61,422 bases of DNA from a virus, in the IMG/VR virus record IMGVR_UViG_3300013126_000033, positions 1-61,422 of that record; one strand, written 5' to 3'. Shown one piece after another: positions 15,587 to 21,648 of the stretch (position 1 is the first letter of the stretch; the number at the start of each line of letters is the position of its first letter). The position numbers and the translations under genes are program-made. The notes beneath the pieces were generated by a model. It saw only the letters and a program-made list of their open reading frames with translations, was not told the DNA's origin and searched no databases.

Positions 15587-16309
15587 ATGAGATGGGTTAA
15601 GTTAATATTATTGTTAATCATTAGTAATATATGTTATGCGGGTAATATATCCGCTCAATCATGGTTAGTTACTGATGAAAATTATCAAGTAATTGCTGGT
15701 GAAAACATAGATGAAATAAGATCAATTGCATCTATTACTAAACTAATTACAGTTATAACAGTTATTGAATCAGGTATTGATTTATCTGAAGTAATTGTAA
15801 CTAAGAAATTTGGTAAGATCACTAGATCAAATTTAATTGATATGGCCATAGTTAAGTCTAATAATGATGCAGCTAGACTCTTATGTGAAACATATCCAGG
15901 TGGTTATGCCTTATGTATTAGTGATATGAATAAAACATTAAATAGACTTGAAATGAAAAGTTCTATTGTATATGATTCAGTAGGTTTGGATATCAGAAAT
16001 AAATCTACTGGGTTAGATCTTATTAAGTTATTAGATGCTTCAGAACACTACCCAGAGATTGTTTCAGCATCACACAAAACTGGTATTAAAGTAAAGATTA
16101 GAAAGAAATGGATCTTCTTTAATAATACCAATCCTCTTATAGGCAGAAGACACGATATTATAGTAAGTAAGACTGGGTTTACTAATCCAGCAGGTGGTTG
16201 TCTTGTTATGCTTATGTCTACAGACAAAGGGAAGCGCGCAGTCGTTGTCCTAGGCTCTAAAAATACAAAAACACGTATTCCCGAAGCAGATTTTATTGCA
16301 AATATGTGA
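15587..16309 (+). CDS. Exported D-Ala-D-Ala endopeptidase/carboxypeptidase (peptidase S11, PBP7-like)
   Basis: 240 residues with a signal peptide to about residue 18 (CYA-GN). All three penicillin-binding motifs are present: SITK (residues 49-52), SNN (near 90) and KTG (near 197, SKTGFTNPAGG). Length and motif spacing fit PbpG-type endopeptidases that trim peptidoglycan cross-links in the periplasm. It lacks the C-terminal beta domain and amphipathic anchor of PBP5. In a phage it could remodel the wall during infection or help lysis. No ribosome binding site is visible and the promoter sits directly on the ATG. Confidence 0.85.
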   Translation: MRWVKLILLLIISNICYAGNISAQSWLVTDENYQVIAGENIDEIRSIASITKLITVITVIESGIDLSEVIVTKKFGKITRSNLIDMAIVKSNNDAARLLCETYPGGYALCISDMNKTLNRLEMKSSIVYDSVGLDIRNKSTGLDLIKLLDASEHYPEIVSASHKTGIKVKIRKKWIFFNNTNPLIGRRHDIIVSKTGFTNPAGGCLVMLMSTDKGKRAVVVLGSKNTKTRIPEADFIANM

Positions 16310-16318
16310 AAATAATTG

Positions 16319-16347
16319 TTTACATTAAATATTAATTATGGTATAAT
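16319..16347 (+). promoter_or_regulatory. Sigma70-like early promoter
   Basis: TTTACA (16319-16324), 17-nt spacer, TATAAT (16342-16347). Drives four tiny genes from 16377 to 16965. Confidence 0.85.
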
Positions 16348-16376
16348 GTACTTATTAAATCAACAAGGGATTAAAA

Positions 16377-16475
16377 ATGATTGAAAATACATATATCGTA
16401 GTTATTGGTTTTATTGGTATCTTGTCTATTTTAGTAGTTACATGTTTTATGGCAGAAAAATTAGGTTGGGAATAA
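16377..16475 (+). CDS. 32-residue single-span membrane peptide
   Basis: Residues 5-26 form one membrane segment (YIVVIGFIGILSILVVTCFM), followed by a short polar tail. AAGGGA lies upstream and the stop overlaps the next ATG (TAATG). Early operon position. Function unknown. Confidence 0.6.
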   Translation: MIENTYIVVIGFIGILSILVVTCFMAEKLGWE

Positions 16476-16615
16476 TGCGATACAATCTAAAAGGTAAATT
16501 TAAATGGTGTTTTAATCCTAAGAATGGATGGATTCGCATTGGTAAGGTTATCTTTAGATGGAATGATACAGTAGATAAGAAATTTAAGACTTTATTTTCT
16601 ATAGAGGTCATGTAA
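16475..16615 (+). CDS. Small basic protein, 46 residues
   Basis: Trp- and Lys-rich (KFKWCFNPKNGWIRIGKVIF), no membrane span. Coupled to both neighbours by one-base overlaps of stop and start. No family recognised. Confidence 0.6.
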   Translation: MRYNLKGKFKWCFNPKNGWIRIGKVIFRWNDTVDKKFKTLFSIEVM

Positions 16616-16782
16616 TGAATAAGAAAATTTATCCTGGCGATATATTTAAAGATATTATTAATGGTGATATGGATGAAGAAGAATTTATGGCGTGGTATAC
16701 TTCAGAAATGGCTAAAGCACATTCATTAGGTTATAGTCAAGGTTCTGATTATGCATATCGTAGAGAAGAAGGTTTATACTAG
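16615..16782 (+). CDS. Small acidic protein, 55 residues
   Basis: Start overlaps the previous stop. The protein (DIINGDMDEEEFMAWY...) is acidic in the first half, with an Arg-rich end. Part of the early small-gene cluster; function unknown. Confidence 0.6.
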   Translation: MNKKIYPGDIFKDIINGDMDEEEFMAWYTSEMAKAHSLGYSQGSDYAYRREEGLY

Positions 16783-16791
16783 GAGATTATT

Positions 16792-16965
16792 ATGGCAGGT
16801 AAAGCAAAATCATGTTATTTAACTGTTGCTGATAAGGTAACACATAAATCAGTTCTAAATCGAATGTTCCTTAAAATGGGTGACTTGAATGACTTTGTTA
16901 AAACAGAGGAATTCCTAGAAAAATACCCAGCTGATAAGTTTTATATTGTAAAAGAAACATATTAA
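16792..16965 (+). CDS. Small protein, 57 residues
   Basis: AGGAG lies six bases before the ATG. The sequence is Lys-rich and probably helical (VLNRMFLKMGDLNDFVKTEE). Last gene of the early cluster begun at 16377. Function unknown. Confidence 0.6.
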   Translation: MAGKAKSCYLTVADKVTHKSVLNRMFLKMGDLNDFVKTEEFLEKYPADKFYIVKETY

Positions 16966-16979
16966 TTATAATTCTTTTG

Positions 16980-17008
16980 TTTACATTAATTGATTTTTGT
17001 GGTATAAT
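16980..17008 (+). promoter_or_regulatory. Sigma70-like early promoter
   Basis: TTTACA (16980-16985), 17-nt spacer starting TTAATTG, TGTGG then TATAAT (17003-17008). Confidence 0.85.
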
Positions 17009-17037
17009 AACTCTATTAAATCAGAAAAGGAAATACT

Positions 17038-17199
17038 ATGAGTAAAGATTTAGAATTTGAACAAGCAATGAATGAATTTCTATCTAATGGTGGTGAAGTT
17101 CAAGAATTAGATTATAATGGTCCTAAGTTTGTAGAAAAAACTGCTCGTGCTCCTGGTTATATTGCTTCAATTCGTACTAAGGAAGAAGCTAATGAGTGA
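17038..17199 (+). CDS. Small acidic protein, 53 residues
   Basis: AAAGGAAA precedes ATG 17038. Acidic N-terminal half (EFEQAMNEFLSNGGEVQELD) with an RxPGYIASIR segment. Its end overlaps the following gene by 8 nt. Function unknown. Confidence 0.65.
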   Translation: MSKDLEFEQAMNEFLSNGGEVQELDYNGPKFVEKTARAPGYIASIRTKEEANE

Positions 17200-17677
17200 T
17201 GTTAAAACCTATCTTATGGAATACTTATCCATGGGTGGGAAATTTAATTATAAGAAACACAAAGAAATTCCCAAAGTACTTATTAAAGTAATTGAAGATT
17301 ATGGTATTGATTATACTGACGTTCCAGTTGGAATAATTAATGATATTTTAAATGATATAATGGAAGATATTATGACAGAACAAAATTTAGTAAATGGTGT
17401 AGATGTAGACGGCCGTCGTGAACAAATTACTCAGTATCTACGTGAAGGTACAATTACAGTGGGGTTCACTAAAAAAGATGGTGAAGACCGTCGTATGAAT
17501 TGTACATTGGTTAATATCCCATCTGATATGCAACCAAAGGGTGAAACCCCTGAACGTAAAGGTACTGCATTGGCAGTATTTGATGTTGATAAACAAGGTT
17601 GGCGTTCTTTTAATTTAGAAAATGTTTTTGAATTAAAAGTTGGTGATAATTATATTTTTCAAACGGTAGGTAAATAA
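17192..17677 (+). CDS. SH3-like WYL_2-type phage protein
   Basis: 161 residues from ATG 17192 (MSDVKTYLMEYLSM); the longer in-frame start at 17147 lies inside the preceding gene. Residues about 70-150 (REQITQYLREG, VGFTKKDGEDRRMNCTLV, LAVFDVDKQGWRSFN) match small SH3-barrel proteins common in T4-like phages, which resemble the WYL/Sm fold and are thought to bind nucleic acid or regulate. The N-terminal 70 residues are additional. Stop overlaps the groES ATG. Confidence 0.75.
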   Translation: MSDVKTYLMEYLSMGGKFNYKKHKEIPKVLIKVIEDYGIDYTDVPVGIINDILNDIMEDIMTEQNLVNGVDVDGRREQITQYLREGTITVGFTKKDGEDRRMNCTLVNIPSDMQPKGETPERKGTALAVFDVDKQGWRSFNLENVFELKVGDNYIFQTVGK

Positions 17678-17943
17678 TGAATGTAACTCCATTAAAAGAC
17701 ATTGTATTAGTAGCGGAAAATAAGCGTGAAAATACAACAGCATCAGGTATTGTTATTGAATCTGCTGCTGGGTTAGGTGAATCTAAATCTGCTACAGTAC
17801 TAGCAGTTGGTCCTAAAGTAGAATCAGTAGTTATTGGTGATAAAGTTCTATTAATGTGGAACAAAGGGCAAGTTGTTACTATTGATGGTGCACAACGTGT
17901 TATGATTAAAGAAGAAGATATTGTTGCAGTTTTAGAAGACTAA
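17677..17943 (+). CDS. GroES-like co-chaperonin
   Basis: 88 residues. The pattern VTPLKDIVLVAENK, a mobile-loop region with the hydrophobic tripeptide IVI (TTASGIVIESA) and the C-terminal strand VMIKEEDIVAVLED match GroES. It would cap host GroEL to fold phage proteins, the role of gp31 in T4, but its sequence is closer to bacterial GroES than to gp31. It lacks the longer roof loop. Directly upstream of the structured leader and fhs. Confidence 0.85.
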   Translation: MNVTPLKDIVLVAENKRENTTASGIVIESAAGLGESKSATVLAVGPKVESVVIGDKVLLMWNKGQVVTIDGAQRVMIKEEDIVAVLED

Positions 17944-17949
17944 AGTTTT

Positions 17950-18040
17950 TGGGATCCACGCCACTTAATAAAATATATGCGGAGGCATTCTAGATGGCGC
18001 CCTTCCGCGGGTTAGAGTTGACGGACTCGAGTGGATCCCA
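17950..18040 (+). promoter_or_regulatory. GC-rich structured RNA leader before fhs (possible riboswitch)
   Basis: A perfect 10-bp helix closes the element: TGGGATCCAC (17950-17959) with GTGGATCCCA (18031-18040). Inside, GCGGAGG (17979-17985) pairs with CTTCCGC (18002-18008) around a 16-nt loop, and GAGT (18015-18018) with ACTC (18025-18028). The region is far more GC-rich than its surroundings and has no open frame. The fhs ribosome binding site AAAGGA (18045-18050) follows. Folate (THF) and ZTP riboswitches often control fhs, but I cannot match either consensus, so the ligand is open. Confidence 0.6.
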
Positions 18041-18055
18041 CCCTAAAGGATAAGT

Positions 18056-19606
18056 ATGAACCCAGATTTTCTGATAAATCAACAAGCTAAACTTGAAGTT
18101 ATCGCTAATGTAGCTGAAGATATTGGTATATGGGATGTTGAATTCTATACTAGATATATTGCTAAAGTTGATTATGAATATTTCAAGGATAGACCTAGAA
18201 AAGCTAAATTAGTTTTAGTTACAGCAATTAATCCTACTCCCGCTGGAGAAGGTAAAACAACTACTACTATTGGTTTATCAGATGCACTATGTGAATTAGG
18301 ACATAAATCTATTGTATGTTTACGTGAACCTGCAATGGGCCCAGTTTTTGGCATCAAAGGTGGAGCAACTGGTGGAGGTTACTCTCAGGTAGCACCTTCA
18401 GATAAAATTAATCTCCACTTTACGGGTGACTTCGCAGCGATAGCGGCCGCTCATAACTTACTAGCAGCTATGGTTGAAAATCATATTTGGCAAGGTAACA
18501 GTCTAAATATTGACAGAGTAACATGGCGCCATGTAATTGATATGAACGACCGCTCGCTGCGTGACAGATTTGATATTGTTGTGGCTTCAGAAGTCATGGC
18601 AATTTTATGTTTAGCAAAAGATTTAGATAATCTTAAATGGCGATTGAGTAAGATTGTTATTGGTACAGATTATGAAGGTAAAGAAGTTACAGCACAAGAT
18701 TTAAAAGCTGTTGGAGCTATGACGGCATTATTAGTTGAAGCATTTAAGCCTAACTTAGTACAAACATTAGAAAACAATCCAGCATTTGTGCATGGTGGTC
18801 CATTTGCTAATATAGCACACGGATGTAATTCAGTTGTATCTACTGATTTGGCTATGAAACTTGGTGATTGGGTAGTTACTGAAGCAGGATTTGCTTCTGA
18901 ATTGGGTGCTGAAAAGTTCTTAAGTATCAAACGTAGAATGTCACAACTTAATCCTGATATTGTAGTTATTGTAGCAACTGTTAGAGCTTTAAGACATCAT
19001 GGTAATGGCAATTTGATGTCGGGGGTTCCTCATCTTGGAGAACATATTAATAATATTAAAGATAATTTTGGGCTTCCTGTAGTTGTATGTATTAATAAAT
19101 TCTCAGATGATCAACAAGCTGAATTAGATATGATCCAAGAATATGCTAAAAAACTAGCAGATGACTGTGTGGTATCAACACATTGGGCTAATGGATCCGA
19201 AGGTGCGCTTGATTTAGCTAATTCAGTGGTTAATACTGTTAAGATACATGGCACGCAGAAACAGCGTTATCTTTATGATCTAAATGATCATTATATTGAA
19301 AAGATTCAAAAGATTTGTACCAAAGTTTATGGCATTAAACAAGTATTGTTTCCATTAAATGTACAACTTAAGTTAAGAGATTGGCAAGAAGCACACCCTG
19401 ATTTACCAGTATGTATTTCTAAAACTCCAAAGAAAATGGATCCATCGGATGATGGTATCATATGGGTTGACGGAGTAGAATTAAAAGCTGGTGCTGGATA
19501 TATTGTAGTTAAACTAGGTAAGGTTATTACATTGCCTGGGTTACCAGAAGAACCTTCGGCAGAATCTATTGATGTTATTGATGGTAAGATTGTAGGGATT
19601 AACTAA
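18056..19606 (+). CDS. fhs: Formate-tetrahydrofolate ligase (formyl-THF synthetase)
   Basis: 516 residues (bacterial enzymes about 555). It makes 10-formyl-THF from formate, ATP and THF. The P-loop TPAGEGKTTT is at residues 61-70 and the folate/formyl-phosphate block EPAMGPVFGIKGGATGGG near 98, followed by INLHFTGDF and AHNLLAA. Where most Fhs have GDFHAI, this protein has GDFAAI, so one conserved His is replaced. It would support purine and thymidylate synthesis with ThyX. I know of no phage family in which fhs is usual, so it looks like an auxiliary metabolic gene. Patches near 18415 and 18530 are GC-rich. Confidence 0.93.
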   Translation: MNPDFLINQQAKLEVIANVAEDIGIWDVEFYTRYIAKVDYEYFKDRPRKAKLVLVTAINPTPAGEGKTTTTIGLSDALCELGHKSIVCLREPAMGPVFGIKGGATGGGYSQVAPSDKINLHFTGDFAAIAAAHNLLAAMVENHIWQGNSLNIDRVTWRHVIDMNDRSLRDRFDIVVASEVMAILCLAKDLDNLKWRLSKIVIGTDYEGKEVTAQDLKAVGAMTALLVEAFKPNLVQTLENNPAFVHGGPFANIAHGCNSVVSTDLAMKLGDWVVTEAGFASELGAEKFLSIKRRMSQLNPDIVVIVATVRALRHHGNGNLMSGVPHLGEHINNIKDNFGLPVVVCINKFSDDQQAELDMIQEYAKKLADDCVVSTHWANGSEGALDLANSVVNTVKIHGTQKQRYLYDLNDHYIEKIQKICTKVYGIKQVLFPLNVQLKLRDWQEAHPDLPVCISKTPKKMDPSDDGIIWVDGVELKAGAGYIVVKLGKVITLPGLPEEPSAESIDVIDGKIVGIN

Positions 19607-19815
19607 TGAAAATTAGACCAGTTATTTACAAACTACAAAAACAAGCATTAGATTATGCGGCCAATGAACTTGCAGATAGCGATATTGGTGGAATTGCTAG
19701 GTTTAATGATTTATTTACTGAAAAATTTGCTGAATTAATTATTAATGAGTGCTGTAGAGAAGTTCCATACGGATATGCTGAATTTATTAGAGAACACTTT
19801 GGGATAGAACAATGA
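19606..19815 (+). CDS. Small conserved phage protein
   Basis: 69 residues overlapping the fhs stop (TAATG). The pattern of a helical Ala/Leu region, FNDLFTEKFAELIINEC and a C-terminal EHFGIE recurs in small proteins of many phages, from memory. No enzymatic motif. Function unknown. Confidence 0.65.
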   Translation: MKIRPVIYKLQKQALDYAANELADSDIGGIARFNDLFTEKFAELIINECCREVPYGYAEFIREHFGIEQ

Positions 19816-19949
19816 TAGTATTAGCAATGATTTATAATTTAATTTTATTAGTAGGTACTGCCTATCTAGTAGGTTGGCAAAATTGGAACCCATGGTGGTT
19901 TCTATTAACACTAAGCATTTTAGCTGGTAGAAAAGATATTAAAAAATAA
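19812..19949 (+). CDS. Small membrane protein, 45 residues
   Basis: Starts at ATG 19812 overlapping the previous stop (ATGA). Two hydrophobic stretches (about 2-20 and 28-39) with Trp-rich linker NWNPWW. Function unknown. Confidence 0.6.
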   Translation: MIVLAMIYNLILLVGTAYLVGWQNWNPWWFLLTLSILAGRKDIKK

Positions 19950-19950
19950 T

Positions 19951-19979
19951 TTTACATTTAATTCAATTTTGTATATAAT
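19951..19979 (+). promoter_or_regulatory. Sigma70-like early promoter
   Basis: TTTACA (19951-19956), 17-nt spacer, TATAAT (19974-19979). Confidence 0.85.
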
Positions 19980-19983
19980 TACA

Positions 19984-19991
19984 TATAAATA
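19984..19991 (+). promoter_or_regulatory. Possible T4-type late promoter
   Basis: TATAAATA directly after the early promoter and 24 bases before ATG 20008; the gene could be read both early and late. Confidence 0.45.
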
Positions 19992-20007
19992 AATTTTTAG
20001 GACTGAT

Positions 20008-20184
20008 ATGAAAACTGATAAGAACTTTAATTTAAGTAAACCAACTAAACGTATTCTTGCTTCTATTACAGATAAAGAACAACGTAGAGTTTATAAAAAG
20101 GTTATGATTGAAGCTGAAGCTTCTCGTGAAGAATTAAAGAAACGTCAACCTAAAGAACGAGATAAAAAAGTAGAAGTAGATTAA
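20008..20184 (+). CDS. Small basic protein, 58 residues
   Basis: TAGGAC lies upstream of ATG 20008. Highly charged and probably helical (LASITDKEQRRVYKKVMIEA, KKRQPKERDKK). Nucleic-acid binding is possible from the charge; no family recognised. Confidence 0.65.
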   Translation: MKTDKNFNLSKPTKRILASITDKEQRRVYKKVMIEAEASREELKKRQPKERDKKVEVD

Positions 20185-20224
20185 AGAATTAGGAAAGTGT
20201 TATATAACACGAGTACTTACAAGT

Positions 20225-20301
20225 TGCGGGTTGGGGAAGGGGTCTATCCTGTTAGCCTCATAAGCTGAAGATCGTTGGTTCGAATCCAACACCCGCTACC
20301 A
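20225..20301 (+). tRNA. tRNA with CAT anticodon (Met or lysidine-type Ile)
   Basis: Cloverleaf folds with anticodon loop CTCATAA, T-arm GTTGG/TTCGAAT/CCAAC and encoded CCA. The first acceptor pair is a T-T mismatch, initiator-like, but the anticodon stem lacks the initiator GC triplet. A 14-nt perfect palindrome (20197-20210) lies just upstream. Confidence 0.85.
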
Positions 20302-20302
20302 G

Positions 20303-20409
20303 TTTAAGATAGTAGATTGACAAGAGATTTACCAATACTGTAATATTGGATCCTCAAGTTAACTTACAGGTTGATGCCATATATGGAGCATCCAATCTAC
20401 TATCTTAAA
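20303..20409 (+). ncRNA. Structured element closed by a 17-bp perfect stem
   Basis: The arm 20303-20319 (TTTAAGATAGTAGATTG) pairs perfectly with 20393-20409. The 73-nt interior folds further: CCAATA/TATTGG (near 20331-20348) and GATGC/GCATC (near 20373-20392), giving a multi-branched RNA. It follows a tRNA directly and is tRNA-sized but has no usable anticodon or acceptor end. It could be a processed small RNA, an RNase III site or a degenerate tRNA. Confidence 0.6.
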
Positions 20410-20447
20410 AATATTTTTAAAATAATGTAAAATCATCGGAAATTTTG

Positions 20448-20455
20448 TATAAATA
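20448..20455 (+). promoter_or_regulatory. T4-type late promoter
   Basis: TATAAATA 13 bases before the small gene at 20461. Confidence 0.6.
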
Positions 20456-20460
20456 ATTTT

Positions 20461-20589
20461 ATGACTAAACTAATACAACAACTCGGAACTTGCCACTCGC
20501 AGCTAAGTAATTTAGCGACGATGAATATTGCTCCGCGCAATGAGTTTGTAGGTTCATGGGATTATAAACCAAGGACACGGGTTAGTTAA
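20461..20589 (+). CDS. Small late protein, 42 residues
   Basis: ATG 20461 to TAA 20587-20589 (MTKLIQQLGTCHSQLSNLAT, ending DYKPRTRVS). It forms a complete unit with a late promoter and a strong terminator, which argues that it is real, although no ribosome binding site is obvious. Codon use is more GC-rich than usual here. Function unknown. Confidence 0.5.
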   Translation: MTKLIQQLGTCHSQLSNLATMNIAPRNEFVGSWDYKPRTRVS

Positions 20590-20615
20590 AGTTTAAGTAA
20601 TAAAAGAATTTTACC

Positions 20616-20645
20616 AAACCCGAGATTAAACACCTCGGGTTTTTT
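20616..20645 (+). terminator. Intrinsic terminator
   Basis: AAACCCGAG (20616-20624) pairs with CTCGGGTTT (20634-20642), followed by a T-run. It ends the small late gene and insulates the tRNA operon promoter that follows. Confidence 0.85.
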
Positions 20646-20687
20646 GTTTTAGAAATACAAAAAGTTACAAAATAGTTTTAAAAACAC

Positions 20688-20716
20688 TTTACATTAATTA
20701 ATAATTATGTTATAAT
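20688..20716 (+). promoter_or_regulatory. Sigma70-like early promoter of the tRNA array
   Basis: TTTACA (20688-20693), 17-nt spacer starting TTAATTA, TATAAT (20711-20716). First promoter before tRNA-Glu and the long array. Confidence 0.88.
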
Positions 20717-20778
20717 GACTTTATTAAATTAATTGATGTGTTAAATTAATTGCTCTTTAAAAATTTATATTTTATTAT

Positions 20779-20853
20779 GTTCCGTTCGACTTCAGGTGAG
20801 GTCACTACCCTTTCAAGGTAGCTAGATGGGATCGATACCCATACGGAACACCA
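20779..20853 (+). tRNA. tRNA-Glu (TTC)
   Basis: Acceptor GTTCCGT/ACGGAAC, anticodon stem CTACC/GGTAG with loop CTTTCAA, T-loop ATCGATA, CCA encoded. Its CCA also forms the first bases of the long repeat arm at 20851. Confidence 0.95.
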
Positions 20854-20974
20854 TATTAAAACATATTTGACGGATAGGATATCTGCAATGCGCAGAGTCT
20901 TATTCGGTGAAGCTGACACTTTGCGAAAATCTATGTTGTCAGACATAGAAAATATTGAGTATGTTTTAATATGG
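20851..20974 (+). repeat. Long-helix repeat element, copy 1
   Basis: Arm 20851-20869 (CCATATTAAAACATATTTG) pairs with 20957-20974 (GAGTATGTTTTAATATGG). The 87-nt insert contains hairpins TCTGC/GCAGA (20882-20896) and TCTATGT/ACATAGA (20930-20949). The arms are shared with the copies at 21054 and 21340; the inserts are unrelated. The 3' ATATGGT can instead pair with ACCATAT at 21053-21059, an alternative fold. Confidence 0.65.
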
Positions 20975-21053
20975 TTGAACGGGGTGGTATGTAGGAACGA
21001 ATCGATTAAGTTCTGAGGACCGGGATGGCTCCCCAGCCTAGCAACACTAGGCA

Positions 21054-21140
21054 CCATATAAAAGCACATTGTACTGCACTCGATTTTAGTTGTACGTAGG
21101 ATACACCGAGTGGCAATCCTACCAGTGTGTTTTTATATGG
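21054..21140 (+). repeat. Long-helix repeat element, copy 2
   Basis: Arm 21054-21071 (CCATATAAAAGCACATTG) pairs with 21123-21140 (CAGTGTGTTTTTATATGG). The 51-nt insert contains a 7-bp hairpin GTAGGAT/ATCCTAC (21096-21122) next to the 3' arm, in the position of a T-arm, but without a T-loop sequence. Too short for a full cloverleaf. Confidence 0.65.
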
Positions 21141-21339
21141 TAAAAGTTAGTAAGACTATGGTGCCTGGTCTAGACCACCAGGAGTGTTCGCCTAAACCTT
21201 ATTGCTTTACTGCTTGGTCGGCAGAACCATATATGGTAGTGTAATGGCAAAAGTGTGGATTAATTACCCACGTTAGTAGCGACCTGGAAGCGGATGGACG
21301 GACGTGACTGTAGGCCATCAAGGTAGTCAACATTACAGA
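21141..21339 (+). other. Structured spacer between repeat copies 2 and 3, no gene seen
   Basis: About 200 nt without a credible protein or canonical tRNA. It contains the palindrome ACCATATATGGT (21226-21237), which repeats the helix-arm ends, a CCTGGT/ACCAGG hairpin near 21164 with a 7-nt loop, and TGTAATG (near 21239) pairing with CATTACA (near 21331). The sequence is dense in stems and could hold one or two noncanonical tRNA-like units. Confidence 0.45.
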
Positions 21340-21468
21340 CCATATAAAAACACATTGGGTGCGTGGGAATTGGGTATACCGCGACGGCTGGACTGGAGGC
21401 TTAAACCAGTTGAAATAAACCGTAGCAATGTCTAGGTTCGAATCCTAGTCTAGTGTGTTTCTATATGG
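21340..21468 (+). repeat. Long-helix repeat element, copy 3 (encloses a tRNA-like domain)
   Basis: Arm 21340-21357 (CCATATAAAAACACATTG) pairs with 21451-21468 (TAGTGTGTTTCTATATGG) with one mismatch and wobble pairs. The insert is the tRNA-like element at 21353-21456. Confidence 0.65.
21353..21456 (+). ncRNA. tRNA-like element with Leu-type D-arm and enlarged anticodon arm
   Basis: Acceptor CATTGGG/TCTAGTG (four Watson-Crick and three GU pairs), D-stem CGTGG/CCGCG with the Leu-like loop GAATTGGGTATA, and a textbook T-arm CTAGG/TTCGAAT/CCTAG. Between them the anticodon arm is about 26 nt too long: ACGG (21384) pairs with CCGT (21420) and inside it CTGG/CCAG holds a 14-nt loop (21392-21405). 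No CCA is encoded. Either an unusual tRNA with an insert or a tRNA mimic. Confidence 0.55.
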
Positions 21469-21558
21469 TAGTAACTATATCGAGGAGACTTCTTAGGGTT
21501 CAATTCCCATTAGCTGATCCCTACGATGGTTCGGAGGTTTCCGTGATATAGTTATTAT
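21469..21558 (+). other. Structured spacer with T-arm-like hairpin, no gene seen
   Basis: TAACTATATC (21472-21481) pairs with GATATAGTTA (21545-21554). Inside lies GGG/TTCAATT/CCC (21496-21508), a T-loop consensus in a hairpin, but it is not followed by an acceptor strand. I could not fold a linear or permuted tRNA from it. Confidence 0.4.
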
Positions 21559-21642
21559 GCGTGGTAGGTCATAATGGTATGACACCTGACTGTAAATCAG
21601 ACGCCCCTGGCATAGTAGGTTCGATCCCTACACCACGCACCA
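21559..21642 (+). tRNA. tRNA-Tyr (GTA)
   Basis: Acceptor GCGTGGT/ACCACGC, anticodon GTA, long variable arm, T-loop TTCGATC, CCA encoded. Confidence 0.95.
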
Positions 21643-21648
21643 AGTATT

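Noticed and set aside
17950-18040. Leader before fhs as a tRNA or a known pfl (ZTP) riboswitch
   Set aside because: The closing helix resembles an acceptor stem, but there is no T-arm or anticodon arm in place, and the conserved 3' CCGCCUGGG-type segment of pfl RNAs is absent.
20746-21069. 107-codon minus-strand frame over tRNA-Glu and repeat copies
   Set aside because: Lies across a tRNA and structured RNA; no start signal; chance frame. The same holds for the minus-strand frame at 21743-22039.
20851-21468. CRISPR array or integron attC sites
   Set aside because: Only three inverted-arm units with unequal inserts; no direct repeats with regular spacers and no attC core sites or integrase gene.
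21469-21558. Circularly permuted tRNA (T-arm before D-arm)
   Set aside because: A T-loop hairpin comes first, but no complementary acceptor strands could be found in either order.
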